From positions 20,690 to 84,689 of the forward strand of contig MVRL01000087.1 of NCBI GenBank assembly GCA_002067705.1: DNA of 64,000 bases, in the 5' to 3' direction. Under the pieces are notes generated by a model. It was not told the origin of the DNA and did no database searches. It saw only the letters and a list, made by a program, of their open reading frames with translations. Source of the stretch: Methanosaeta sp. PtaU1.Bin112. GTDB taxonomy: Archaea > Halobacteriota > Methanosarcinia > Methanotrichales > Methanotrichaceae. Of this stretch, positions 8,545 through 16,056 are shown in pieces; position 1 is the stretch's first letter, and every line of letters begins with the position of its first letter. The position numbers and the translations under genes are program-made.

Positions 8545-8898
8545 ATGGGATTTGTTAGAGTTTCACCAGAACTGGGCCTGATCTTCGACCCCATGAAAGG
8601 AGTGGTTTCGGAGCAGAGGGCGGACGTGGTTCTGTACACATTCGATCCGGTTTACGAAAGGCTGGATAAAATGGATAAGATAGCAGATGATCTGGTCAAT
8701 CAGCTTGTGCCGGACAACGAGCTTCTCTCGTCATACGCCAATAGGGGCAAGGCCTCCTACATCGCCGGCCTGTACACCAATATATGGATGGGCTTCATCA
8801 TAGGATTGGTCATCTCCTTTGTGGTGCTGCTGGCTATGGCTTTCACCGATCCTGCGACCTTTGAGATCGTAAAGAAGGCACTGGGCGGAGGTGCTTAG
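8545..8898 (+). CDS. mtrB: Tetrahydromethanopterin S-methyltransferase subunit B
   Basis: A 117-residue protein with a polar N-terminal domain and a single C-terminal membrane span (IWMGFIIGLVISFVVLLAMAF). MtrB is a single-span helper subunit of the Mtr complex, thought to sit in the MtrABFG stalk that links the corrinoid subunit to the membrane core. The ATG at 8545 follows GAGGAGG by a short spacer. Gene order and size agree with other methanogen mtr operons. Confidence 0.95.
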   Translation: MGFVRVSPELGLIFDPMKGVVSEQRADVVLYTFDPVYERLDKMDKIADDLVNQLVPDNELLSSYANRGKASYIAGLYTNIWMGFIIGLVISFVVLLAMAFTDPATFEIVKKALGGGA

Positions 8899-8901
8899 GA
8901 A

Positions 8902-9633
8902 ATGGTACTTAAGAAGAAGCCATCTGATCCCTGGCCGACTATTACCGGCGAGTATGAGGTGGGCAATCCTGAGAGTCCAGTGGCAGTATGCACATGCGGC
9001 TCGCACCTTCATAACGCAGATATGATCAAAGCCGGCGCGGCTCTAGCCGGACCATGCAAGACCGAGAACATCGGCATCGAAAAGATGGTGGCCAATGTCA
9101 TCTCCAATCCCAATATCAGATATGTGCTGGTCACGGGAATGGAGGTCAAGGGGCACATCACCGGACAGGCTGTCGAAGCTTTTACCCAGAGCGGAATTGA
9201 CAAAGAAGGAAGGATTATTGGAGCCAAGGGCGCTATTCCCTTTATCCAGAACCTGACGCCTGAGTCGATTGAGCGCTGGAAGACGCAGGTGCAGGCTGTC
9301 ATGATGATGAATACCGAGGACATGGGAGCCATAACTGGCAAGATAAAGGAGCTTGTCTCCAAGGATCCAGGCGCTCTTGATGTCGATCCTATGACCATCG
9401 AGATCAAAGAAGGCGGCGAGGAGGAGAGCGCCGGCGGATTGCGGCCTATGGCTGCAGAGATGGTCGAGGTAAGAGGGAGGATGCGGATCATAGATACTGC
9501 GGTAACCGGCAATGGTCTTCTCAACAAGCTTCAGGCAGGAATCTATGCCGGCAAGATTGAGGGCATAGCAGTCGGTATGACTGTAGTTCTTGTCCTCTTC
9601 GGAATAATTCTCAAAGTGGCAGGAGGAAGTTAA
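8902..9633 (+). CDS. mtrA: Tetrahydromethanopterin S-methyltransferase subunit A (corrinoid protein)
   Basis: A 243-residue protein with a cytoplasmic corrinoid-binding domain and one C-terminal membrane span (VGMTVVLVLFGIILKVAGG). The 5-hydroxybenzimidazolyl-cobamide carried here accepts the methyl group from MtrH and gives it to coenzyme M; the cobalt-ligating histidine is expected at H85 in GMEVKGHITGQAV. The N-terminal block DPWPTITGEYEVGNP and the VAVCTCGSHLHNADM block are family signatures. A short Glu-rich linker (EIKEGGEEES) precedes the anchor region. Confidence 0.97.
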   Translation: MVLKKKPSDPWPTITGEYEVGNPESPVAVCTCGSHLHNADMIKAGAALAGPCKTENIGIEKMVANVISNPNIRYVLVTGMEVKGHITGQAVEAFTQSGIDKEGRIIGAKGAIPFIQNLTPESIERWKTQVQAVMMMNTEDMGAITGKIKELVSKDPGALDVDPMTIEIKEGGEEESAGGLRPMAAEMVEVRGRMRIIDTAVTGNGLLNKLQAGIYAGKIEGIAVGMTVVLVLFGIILKVAGGS

Positions 9634-9634
9634 A

Positions 9635-9862
9635 ATGGCTGAGGAGATTGCATACGGCCAGGGAATTGCAACCGTGGTCGAGCCCAATATGCCCATGATC
9701 GACGCAATAGTGGAGGACTTAAGGTACAAAGGCCAGCTCCTGGCCAGAGAGACCAAGCTGAGCTCCGGCGTCTTGGCTACGGTATCTATTGGATTTGCTA
9801 TCGGCTTTGTCCTTGCCATCGTGATGATGTTAGGGCCTTTCGCTTTCATGGGGGGGCTATAA
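9635..9862 (+). CDS. mtrF: Tetrahydromethanopterin S-methyltransferase subunit F
   Basis: A 75-residue single-span subunit: a soluble N-terminal part (MPMIDAIVEDLRYKGQLLARE) resembling the C-terminal half of MtrA, followed by a membrane helix (IGFAIGFVLAIVMMLGPFAF). It begins one base after the mtrA stop with GGAGGAAG upstream. MtrF belongs to the MtrABFG stalk. Size and position are as expected for methanogens with separate MtrA and MtrF. Confidence 0.95.
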   Translation: MAEEIAYGQGIATVVEPNMPMIDAIVEDLRYKGQLLARETKLSSGVLATVSIGFAIGFVLAIVMMLGPFAFMGGL

Positions 9863-9865
9863 ACT

Positions 9866-10114
9866 ATGGCAGAAGAAGAGACTAAACCAGTAGTGCCGGT
9901 TGCCGTTGTCGACCCGGATCAACTCAGAGAGGTTATGGCAAAGCTGGACAAGATTGAGGAGAAGATTGAATTCTACTCCGCAGAGAAATACATGAGAGCC
10001 GGCAAGTCCATCGGCAGAGATCTGGGTGCAGCTTATGGTGTTTGCGCCGGGTTGATCTTGGTTATAGCATACATACTATTCGTATACGCAGGCAATTGGA
10101 AAGCGGTGATTTGA
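9866..10114 (+). CDS. mtrG: Tetrahydromethanopterin S-methyltransferase subunit G
   Basis: An 82-residue protein with an amphipathic helical N-terminal half (LREVMAKLDKIEEKIEFYSA) and a C-terminal membrane span (VCAGLILVIAYILFVYAG). MtrG is a single-span stalk subunit of the Mtr complex. It lies three bases after mtrF, and its TGA stop is immediately followed by the mtrH ATG. Confidence 0.95.
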   Translation: MAEEETKPVVPVAVVDPDQLREVMAKLDKIEEKIEFYSAEKYMRAGKSIGRDLGAAYGVCAGLILVIAYILFVYAGNWKAVI

Positions 10115-11050
10115 ATGTTCAGATTTGATAGGAAGCAGGAAGTCTTCGATTTCGGTAAATTCAAGATAGGAGGCCAGCCGGGCGAGTACCCCACATGCTG
10201 CATTGGCACCATGTTCTACGCCAGGCATAAGATTGTCTCCGATCCAGAGCACGGAGTATTTGATGCGGCAGCCGCAGAGAGACTCTGGAACACACAGGTT
10301 GAGATGAGCGATGTTACAGGCAACTCCTGTATGAACCAGATCGTGGCCGAGAGCAATGAGGCCATGAAGAAGGAGATCGACTGGTTTGTTGGCATATCAG
10401 ACTATCCGTTCCTCATCGACTCCTCTGCACCCGAGGTTCGTGCCTTTGGCGTAAAGTACGCTTCTGAAATTGGCGTGGCCGACAGGGCAGTTCACAACTC
10501 CATCAATGCCTCCATCACAGACGAGGAGCTGAAAGCGGTCAAAGAGAGCAAGCTCGACTCGGCTATCGTCCTTGCCTTCAATGCCATGGAGAAAGGAACC
10601 AAGGGCAAGATGGATATCCTTACCAAGGCAGCAGGCGGCGCAAAGAAGGGCATGCTGGAATATGCCAAAGAGTGCGGCATCACCAGACCGCTCATCGACA
10701 CTGCGGCTATGCCTCTGGGCGCTGGATCAGGCGCAACATATCGCGCTTGCATTGCCGTCAAGGCTCAGCTCGGCCTGCCGGTCGGCGGAGGATTCCATAA
10801 TGGTGCCTCTGCCTGGGACTGGATGAAGAAGTGGAAGAAGCAGCACAAGGAGGCGTTCTCTCCTGTCGATATCGGCTCCAACCTGGTGGCCGGAATCGTA
10901 GGTGCTGACTACTACCTCTACGGGCCTATTGAAAATGCCCCCATGATCTTCCCCGCAGCAGCAATGGTGGACATCATGAAGGCAGAGTCCGCAGAAGAGC
11001 TTGGATTAGCGGTCCTGGCCGAGAAGCATCCCAGGAAGACGACTCTTTAA
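10115..11050 (+). CDS. mtrH: Tetrahydromethanopterin S-methyltransferase subunit H
   Basis: A 311-residue soluble subunit, last gene of the operon. MtrH is the peripheral methyltransferase that transfers the methyl group between methyl-tetrahydrosarcinapterin and the cob(I)amide of MtrA; it has a TIM-barrel fold. Signatures are MFRFDRKQEVFDFGKFKIGGQPGEYPT (split here as residues 1-27), WFVGISDYPFLIDSSAPEVRAFG around residues 90-112 and GGGFHNGASAWDWMKKWKK near residue 225. A T-rich terminator follows. Confidence 0.97.
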   Translation: MFRFDRKQEVFDFGKFKIGGQPGEYPTCCIGTMFYARHKIVSDPEHGVFDAAAAERLWNTQVEMSDVTGNSCMNQIVAESNEAMKKEIDWFVGISDYPFLIDSSAPEVRAFGVKYASEIGVADRAVHNSINASITDEELKAVKESKLDSAIVLAFNAMEKGTKGKMDILTKAAGGAKKGMLEYAKECGITRPLIDTAAMPLGAGSGATYRACIAVKAQLGLPVGGGFHNGASAWDWMKKWKKQHKEAFSPVDIGSNLVAGIVGADYYLYGPIENAPMIFPAAAMVDIMKAESAEELGLAVLAEKHPRKTTL

Positions 11051-11060
11051 AGTCGCCTTC

Positions 11061-11075
11061 TTTTTCCTTTTTTTA
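11061..11075 (+). terminator. Oligo-T terminator of the mtr operon
   Basis: Two T runs (tttttccttttttt) begin ten bases after the mtrH stop with no stem-loop, the usual form of an archaeal intrinsic terminator. Confidence 0.65.
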
Positions 11076-11101
11076 GGGGAATCATTCTGCCCCGCATTAT
11101 T

Positions 11102-11722
11102 GTGAAGGCTTCGTTTCAAGACATTAGGTTCCGGTGCCAGAGGTGCGGGTCCTGCTGTCATCATAAGAGACCTCTGGATTTCGATGATCTTGTTCCTATG
11201 GATCGGATTAAGGAGTTCTGGCATAAGTCCAATCTGATCTATCTCACTGAGAATGATGTCTCAGCTATCTCTAAAGAAACGGGAAGAAAGGCGGAGGAGT
11301 TCGTAGATACACTCTACGACTATGACGGCTGCTATGTAAAAATCAGCGATAGCGGCCATAAGGTGATCCTTGACCTGCCGGTGATGAAGAGCAAGGAAGA
11401 TACCACTTGCGTTTACTATCGGGACGGATGCACCATTTACTCTGTGCGACCCATTGCCTGTCGTCTCTTTCCCTTCCGGGTTGAAGAAGATACTCTATCT
11501 AGCGGCGACATCATTCTCAATATTAGCTACAATCCCACATGCCCGGGTGTAGGAAAAGGACATAAGGTTGACAAGAGGAAGCTGGAGAATCTCGTCGTGG
11601 ATCAATTTTTGCATAGGACACAGGATATAAATCCACATGTTCAGAGACTAAATGCAGCTGGTGTCATCTGCAAAGATGCCAGGATCTTCAGAACCCTTCC
11701 AGGGAGACGAGGCAAGCAGTAG
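11102..11722 (+). CDS. YkgJ-type cysteine-cluster protein
   Basis: A 206-residue protein with an N-terminal CQRCGSCC motif (residues 13-20) and further cysteines in DTTCVYYRDGCTIYSVRPIACRLFPF and NPTCPG. This arrangement defines the YkgJ family (CxxCxxCC), annotated as a possible zinc or iron-sulfur chelating domain with no settled function. The only start is a GTG at 11102 without a clear ribosome-binding site. It is monocistronic downstream of mtrH. A second family member lies at 50014-50661. Confidence 0.8.
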   Translation: MKASFQDIRFRCQRCGSCCHHKRPLDFDDLVPMDRIKEFWHKSNLIYLTENDVSAISKETGRKAEEFVDTLYDYDGCYVKISDSGHKVILDLPVMKSKEDTTCVYYRDGCTIYSVRPIACRLFPFRVEEDTLSSGDIILNISYNPTCPGVGKGHKVDKRKLENLVVDQFLHRTQDINPHVQRLNAAGVICKDARIFRTLPGRRGKQ

Positions 11723-11730
11723 CTTGTCTT

Positions 11731-12192
11731 TTACATCCAATTGCCTGATTCGATCTCATTTAGGTTCTCTATAAGATAAGCAGCCATCTTTACCGAGAGT
11801 TTATAGCGCCTACAGATGGCCATAACCCTATGAAGTTCATCCCTTTCCATTGAAGCGGTATGCTGGGCTACATAAAGCATTGCCTCTTGGTATCCATTCT
11901 CTAAAATGGCGTCCTTTACGGTCTTCAATGTCTGCTCTCCAATGTGCATGCCGGTGGACCCTATCTTTTTAATTACCTTCCATGTCTCCTCATCAAATTC
12001 CATCTCTTGCCATCCGGTGGCGGGGGGCATAGCGGCATCCTGAACAAAATCGAGAGCTTTCTGGGATACGCCCTTTAGTATCAACTCTGAGGCAAGTTTC
12101 TTTAATGTTTTTCCTTGCAGAATCGCCTCCGCCTCCAAAGAACGATAGGCATCAGGAGTTATCTCGATTCTGGTATATTTAATGCTGGGCAT
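11731..12192 (-). CDS. Hypothetical protein with ribbon-helix-helix-like N-terminus
   Basis: A 153-residue protein. The N-terminal 45 residues (YTRIEITPDAYRSLEAEAIL, then LKKLASELILKGVS) look like a beta strand followed by two helices, as in ribbon-helix-helix DNA-binding antitoxins and regulators. The rest is helical and rich in charged residues, without a recognised domain. No toxin-like gene is adjacent: it converges with the YkgJ gene and its upstream side is a long intergenic region. Function unknown. Confidence 0.65.
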   Translation of the reverse strand: MPSIKYTRIEITPDAYRSLEAEAILQGKTLKKLASELILKGVSQKALDFVQDAAMPPATGWQEMEFDEETWKVIKKIGSTGMHIGEQTLKTVKDAILENGYQEAMLYVAQHTASMERDELHRVMAICRRYKLSVKMAAYLIENLNEIESGNWM

Positions 12193-12431
12193 TTTAATTG
12201 GGCGCCTCTTTGCTCTCGCTTGATCCCTTAAAGCTGCTTTACACGAATATGCTTATCCTACATATTAAAAGACTGCGATTTGATATTTCGATCATCTTTG
12301 ATGCTCCATAGAATTAAAAAATTAAAGGATTTATGATAACTCTAAAAATATTTATATATTTTCAATTGGTTCCCTGTAATGAGAGATAGCACAAGATGAA
12401 TCCGATACAATGATTATTATATTCTCTTAAT

Positions 12432-12608
12432 CTATGCCAGATTTCCAGTCAGTGCTGCAATAATGAATATTATCGCAGATATAAGGATTAGGTAGAATCC
12501 GGCATCTTCTGATGAAATTGCTCCCTTAACATCGATTTCGTGCCCAATATTGGGCGGTTCACTATGTATAAAGCCAGCCATATTCATTTCCTGTATGCTA
12601 ACCTTCAT
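12432..12608 (-). CDS. 58-residue single-span membrane protein
   Basis: A complete ORF (ATG at 12608, TAG at 12432) absent from typical length-filtered calls. It starts MKVSIQEMNMAGFIHSEPPN, has a polar middle (HEIDVKGAISSEDAG) and ends in one hydrophobic helix (FYLILISAIIFIIAALTG) plus NLA. A purine-rich CAGGAA precedes the in-frame ATGs at M8 and M10, which could be the true starts. Codon use looks like coding sequence. No family recognised. Confidence 0.5.
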   Translation of the reverse strand: MKVSIQEMNMAGFIHSEPPNIGHEIDVKGAISSEDAGFYLILISAIIFIIAALTGNLA

Positions 12609-12910
12609 GATTCCCGAAGGGATGCCATACGAATCGGAAAAAGATCCTCTAGCTATTTAAGCCTTTTCCAATTTTAGTCATCTTTACCTCGCTTAATTTT
12701 AATTAAAACTTCAAAATGATCTATTTTTTACCATTATAGGCAAAATTAATAAATAGGATTTTCACCAATTCATTGAATACCTTTTTTACCATTTTTTCTA
12801 AATTGCCTTTGGATCAATCGAATCTCTTCATTACGAATCGTGCAGCAAAAAGTTTATCATGGTCGGACACTAAAACCCCAAAAGGTATAATTGCCCGGAG
12901 GTGAAAAAGG
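12609..12910. other. AT-rich intergenic region upstream of a small membrane-peptide ORF
   Basis: No gene is visible. T-rich runs ending in ACC occur at 12725-12732 and 12783-12790, resembling those at 5061 and 5125. A TATA-like agtttatcatg occurs near 12850, and the strong ribosome-binding site of the next ORF ends the stretch. Confidence 0.4.
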
Positions 12911-13018
12911 ATGGATATCATGTCTCAGATATACGCTATTGTGATATTTGGCATACTTGTAGTAGCTCTTCCTACTATCCTGAACAAATGGTCGGATAGC
13001 AGGTCCGGCATACGATAA
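12911..13018 (+). CDS. 35-residue single-span membrane peptide
   Basis: An ORF preceded by a near-perfect ribosome-binding site (ggaggtg, 12898-12904, seven bases before ATG), which strongly supports translation. The peptide reads MDIMSQIYAIVIFGILVVAL, then PTILNKWSDSRSGIR. It therefore has one N-terminal membrane helix and a short basic cytoplasmic tail. It stands alone between two minus-strand genes of unknown function. No homologous family is recognised. Confidence 0.6.
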   Translation: MDIMSQIYAIVIFGILVVALPTILNKWSDSRSGIR

Positions 13019-13068
13019 GCAAAAACGGATCTCCTGTATGGTCCTGGCCTAGGCTGGGACTACTATTA

Positions 13069-13314
13069 TCATCTCATTTTGCATTTCGTATTATAGTGTG
13101 GGCATTTCATGTTGGTACAAACATCACGCGATGCTTCCGTTAATGATAATAAAAGAGCATCTAGCCGGTCGATCAGTTCAACCTCATAGTGAGCCGATTC
13201 CGCTCTATCAAGAATTCTTTCAATTTCTTCTTTAAGAATTCTGGCCTTTTCGCCTTTGAGGTATGCGGCCCGGTCTTCCAGTTCGCGCAATTCTTCCTCT
13301 GAGATTGGTTCCAT
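13069..13314 (-). CDS. Hypothetical 81-residue protein with C-terminal cysteine motif
   Basis: A short helical protein. Residues 1-60 are charged and likely coiled-coil (EEELRELEDRAAYLKGEKAR, then DRLDALLLSL). It ends with a conserved-looking metal-site motif CTNMKCPHYNTKC (residues 66-78). No family is recognised. It is encoded just downstream of the marker-12 gene on the same strand, 25 bases past that gene's start region order (marker 12 lies upstream on the far side), so the two are probably separately expressed. The cysteine motif suggests metal or Fe-S binding, which is inference. Confidence 0.6.
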   Translation of the reverse strand: MEPISEEELRELEDRAAYLKGEKARILKEEIERILDRAESAHYEVELIDRLDALLLSLTEASRDVCTNMKCPHYNTKCKMR

Positions 13315-13339
13315 AAAGATTCATTATCATATGGCCAAA

Positions 13340-14299
13340 TCAATCTTTCTTTGAAGAAAGGGCGAATTCATCTACCTCAAGTCCCAGAATTCTCTCTGCT
13401 CCGCCAAATACATCTTTCGCAATCCAGGCGCATCCTCGGGCTGCAGCGCATCTCCCCAAGGGCCGGACCCACTGGCCCAGAAGCTTTGACACAAGCGGGC
13501 TTATCTCTGCGGCAGGGCTTCCCGCCAGGAATATCTCAGGGCCCGGCGTGCCCCAATCGCGGCAGAGCACCAGAAGGCCATTTATCTCCATGGCCGCGAA
13601 CAGCGAAAGCGATTCTAGGGCAAATCTCATCTCCTCAGGATGGCATTCATCGAGGCCCGCTCGCCCCATTTTGGAGAGAATGCCGCCCATGTTGAATGCC
13701 TGGTTGGCCGTCATCTTCCCTGAATCGACGTCCCTTATGGCAGCCACATCCAGCGGACCTTGCTTCAGTCCCGGAGCAAAAATGGGCGCATCGATCGCCC
13801 CGATTATCCTTCCCTCCAGCACGGCAAAAGTCACGGTATTAGAGCTGGCATCACAGATTATGAAGTTCCTGCTCTTTTCTCTAAATACGCCATAGGCCAG
13901 TCCCACCTTTTCCGGGCTCATGCCGTGGGAGAAGACCTTCAAGCGAGCATCGACATCGCTGGCGCGATGAATTCCAGGAAGAAGGATGGCGGGCCAGCCC
14001 GATGCTCTGATGGCCTCGAAGACCTGTGTTCCACCGCCCACATGCTGGCCAGCTCCATCCTGCTGAATCAGGCCGCGATTTGGTGCGTCCTGCAGCCGGA
14101 CAATTCTGGTGAGCCCATCACCCATAGAGTAGCTGAGGGCCACCAGATCGACGACATCGCTCCCCAAATTCCGGGCAATCAGCTCCACAATCTCCTCAGC
14201 AGAATGGCGGCTGGCCTCGCGCCTTCCAATCTCCCAGCAGCGTCCTTCTGGGGTTGCAAACCTTATGGCAGTGGTCCCGTGGTCTACTCCTATGAACAT
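13340..14299 (-). CDS. Methanogenesis marker protein 12 (ASKHA-fold)
   Basis: A 319-residue protein from the ATG at 14299; the longer frame upstream lacks coding character. It begins MFIGVDHGTTAIRFATPEGR, the phosphate-1 loop of the acetate-kinase/sugar-kinase/Hsp70 superfamily, and has the adenosine-type block EIFLAGSPAAEISPLVS near residue 265. This protein is found essentially only in methanogens and is used as a genomic marker; its biochemical role is unsettled. Reading: ATPase or kinase of unknown substrate. It is encoded alone on the minus strand, downstream of the acylphosphatase fusion gene. Confidence 0.85.
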   Translation of the reverse strand: MFIGVDHGTTAIRFATPEGRCWEIGRREASRHSAEEIVELIARNLGSDVVDLVALSYSMGDGLTRIVRLQDAPNRGLIQQDGAGQHVGGGTQVFEAIRASGWPAILLPGIHRASDVDARLKVFSHGMSPEKVGLAYGVFREKSRNFIICDASSNTVTFAVLEGRIIGAIDAPIFAPGLKQGPLDVAAIRDVDSGKMTANQAFNMGGILSKMGRAGLDECHPEEMRFALESLSLFAAMEINGLLVLCRDWGTPGPEIFLAGSPAAEISPLVSKLLGQWVRPLGRCAAARGCAWIAKDVFGGAERILGLEVDEFALSSKKD

Positions 14300-14403
14300 G
14301 TTATCAGCCCTATGCCTGGATTGCAGGCAGCAGGGTATTTTTGCTGGACCTTGATAAGTGTATCCGGCCTTCAAAGATCAGGATAAAGGCCGCGGAAAAA
14401 GGA

Positions 14404-15111
14404 TTATCGATGAGATCTTATTCCGATCTTGCTCTTTATCAACTGGATGTCCTTTTCCATTCTTCTTAACCGTTCTGTATTGCTGTAATGCACTACATCA
14501 TCGCGCAGGTCCCGGATCTCGGCAGTTGTTTCCTCTTGCTTGTCGAGCATCTGATCCAGCTTGCCGATCGTTTTATCTTGCTTGCCGATCATTTGATCTT
14601 GCTTGTCAAGCATTTGATCTTGTTTGTCGAGCATTTGATCTTGCTTGTCGAGCATTTGATCTTGCTTGTCGAGCATTTGATCTTGCTTGTCGAGCATTTG
14701 ATCTTGCTTGTCGAGCATCTGATCCAGCTTGCCGATCGTTTTATCTTGCTTGTCAAGCATTTTATCCATTTTATTATTCATGCCTAAAAGAAGTGGAATT
14801 GCTTTATTAAGCTGAGCTGAGGTATTTATTGCAGCATACGATTCCAGAGGCATAACCGTCCCTGCATACTCTTCGGTCTCGATGCGATCTACCTCTGCAA
14901 ACTCGGGCTTATTCGACCGTACCTGTTCAATAAAGCAGGAAATGCACTCTTCATCCCCTTCTGCCTGGATAACGACGGTTGAGTTTTTTCCTTCAATGCG
15001 GTTTCCTGCATAAAATCCTTGCAGTCCGGCATTCATAGCAACATCAGTAAGCCAAGGTCGATAGCCTACACCATGCACTTTGCAGCCAGTAATTTTAATC
15101 TTTACCTTCAT
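14404..15111 (-). CDS. Acylphosphatase domain fused to a heptad-repeat coiled coil
   Basis: A 235-residue protein from the ATG at 15111, with a TATA element at 15139-15147. A longer frame upstream would overlap cofD and is rejected. Residues 1-90 match acylphosphatase (KIKITGCKVHGVGYRPWL, then GLQGFYAGNRIEG); the arginine of GVGYR and the asparagine of AGNRIEG occupy the catalytic positions. Ordinary acylphosphatase ends there. Here a linker is followed by about ten heptads, six of them DKQDQM(L/I), forming an uninterrupted coiled coil, then a charged C-terminus. The role of the fusion is unknown; oligomerisation by the coil is likely. Confidence 0.8.
   Translation of the reverse strand: MKVKIKITGCKVHGVGYRPWLTDVAMNAGLQGFYAGNRIEGKNSTVVIQAEGDEECISCFIEQVRSNKPEFAEVDRIETEEYAGTVMPLESYAAINTSAQLNKAIPLLLGMNNKMDKMLDKQDKTIGKLDQMLDKQDQMLDKQDQMLDKQDQMLDKQDQMLDKQDQMLDKQDQMIGKQDKTIGKLDQMLDKQEETTAEIRDLRDDVVHYSNTERLRRMEKDIQLIKSKIGIRSHR
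14564..14768. repeat. Tandem 21-bp repeats encoding heptads
   Basis: Plus-strand units of the form gcatttgatcttgcttgtcga repeat in tandem with few changes (six near-identical units between about 14588 and 14715), flanked by two copies of a related pair of units. Each unit encodes one DKQDQML heptad of the minus-strand gene. Confidence 0.9.
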
Positions 15112-15138
15112 GTCAAACTGCCTTATTTTGCTTGGGAC

Positions 15139-15147
15139 ATATATATC
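15139..15147 (-). promoter_or_regulatory. TATA box of the acylphosphatase fusion gene
   Basis: The run atatatatg on the minus strand lies about 30 bases upstream of the ATG at 15111; it is located inside the adjacent 3' intergenic/cofD boundary. Confidence 0.5.
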
Positions 15148-15161
15148 GATTTCCGCGTCCC

Positions 15162-16055
15162 TCAATATGTCTCGATGATTTCCAGCAACTTTTTCGCCAC
15201 CTTGCCGCTCTCTCTCTTCGTTCTCATGAGGGTGCTCATGCGCTGGCATTCTCCCCTGTAGCTGCTCTTTTTGTCTACTATGAATAGGTCCACCTTGCCG
15301 AGAATAGATCGCACCCCCTCATCATTGGCTGGGACGCGCATCGCGGACATGAATTTGGCAGCAGGGCCGCTCACCGGCCTATCTCCGATAAACGGACTCA
15401 TAGCCACAACTCTTTTTCCCTGCAATCTCTCTCGCACACCCTGCAGCGCCAAGATAGGGCCGATGCTGGTCACGGGATTGCTGGGGCCGATGAGAATTGT
15501 GTCCTCCTTTTCCAGGATATCCAGAAAAGCTTGACAGGGAAGGGCAGCGTCCATTCCGGCGAAAATTATGGAGCGAACCTCGGGCAATCCCCGCCGACCT
15601 ACCCAGAATTCCTGGAAGTGCATAACTCCCTCCGGGGTGGAAACTACGGTAGAGACAATATCATCGGTCATGGGAACGACCCGCTGAGCAACTCCCAGGG
15701 ATTCGGCCAGCGCCTGGGTGGCATGACTGAGTTTAACCCCCCGGCGAAGCAGCTCAGAGCGAAAGATATGAACTGCTCTATCTTTGTCACCCACCAGCAG
15801 CTTCTCTTTGATGCCCATCATTATAAGAAAATCATGAGTTAGAGTTTTATCGCCCTTAATGCCCCACATCTTTTTATCATCGATTATGTCTGCCAGGGTG
15901 TAAATCACTGAATCAATATCCGGCGAGATGTAATTTCCGGAGATCCAAAGGTCTTCTGCCGTATTAACGACTACCGAAAGCTCCTCTGGTCTCAAAAGCT
16001 CCTTTAGACCCATAAGGAGCTTGGGAGTGCCCGTGCCACCGCTTAATATCAGCAT
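15162..16055 (-). CDS. cofD: LPPG:Fo 2-phospho-L-lactate transferase (coenzyme F420 biosynthesis)
   Basis: A 297-residue CofD, full length. It transfers a phospholactyl (or related) moiety from the guanosine-diphosphate-activated donor to Fo, giving F420-0. Visible signatures: MLILSGGTGTPKLLMGLKEL at the N-terminus, VVNTAEDLWISGNYISPDIDSV around residues 29-50, and ILIGPSNPVTSIGPILAL near residue 187, the last being the donor-binding loop. It lies one base after the ZPR1 gene in a sepF-zpr1-cofD operon. F420 is the main electron carrier of methanogens and the cofactor of Mtd, also encoded in this window. Confidence 0.95.
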   Translation of the reverse strand: MLILSGGTGTPKLLMGLKELLRPEELSVVVNTAEDLWISGNYISPDIDSVIYTLADIIDDKKMWGIKGDKTLTHDFLIMMGIKEKLLVGDKDRAVHIFRSELLRRGVKLSHATQALAESLGVAQRVVPMTDDIVSTVVSTPEGVMHFQEFWVGRRGLPEVRSIIFAGMDAALPCQAFLDILEKEDTILIGPSNPVTSIGPILALQGVRERLQGKRVVAMSPFIGDRPVSGPAAKFMSAMRVPANDEGVRSILGKVDLFIVDKKSSYRGECQRMSTLMRTKRESGKVAKKLLEIIETY

Positions 16056-16056
16056 T

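Noticed and set aside
14299..14374. N-terminal extension of the marker-12 gene
   Set aside because: The family N-terminus begins at MFIGVDHG; the extra 25 residues have no conserved character.
14564..14768. Possible CRISPR array
   Set aside because: The units are contiguous without unique spacers and keep a reading frame of heptads.
14358..14810. Plus-strand ORFs with LACRAFD- or LLVEHLI-type repeats
   Set aside because: They are readings of the opposite strand of the 21-bp repeat array of the acylphosphatase fusion; the periodicity comes from the DNA repeat.
15112..15249. N-terminal extension of the acylphosphatase fusion
   Set aside because: It overlaps the cofD 3' end in another frame and contains the TATA element used by the downstream start.
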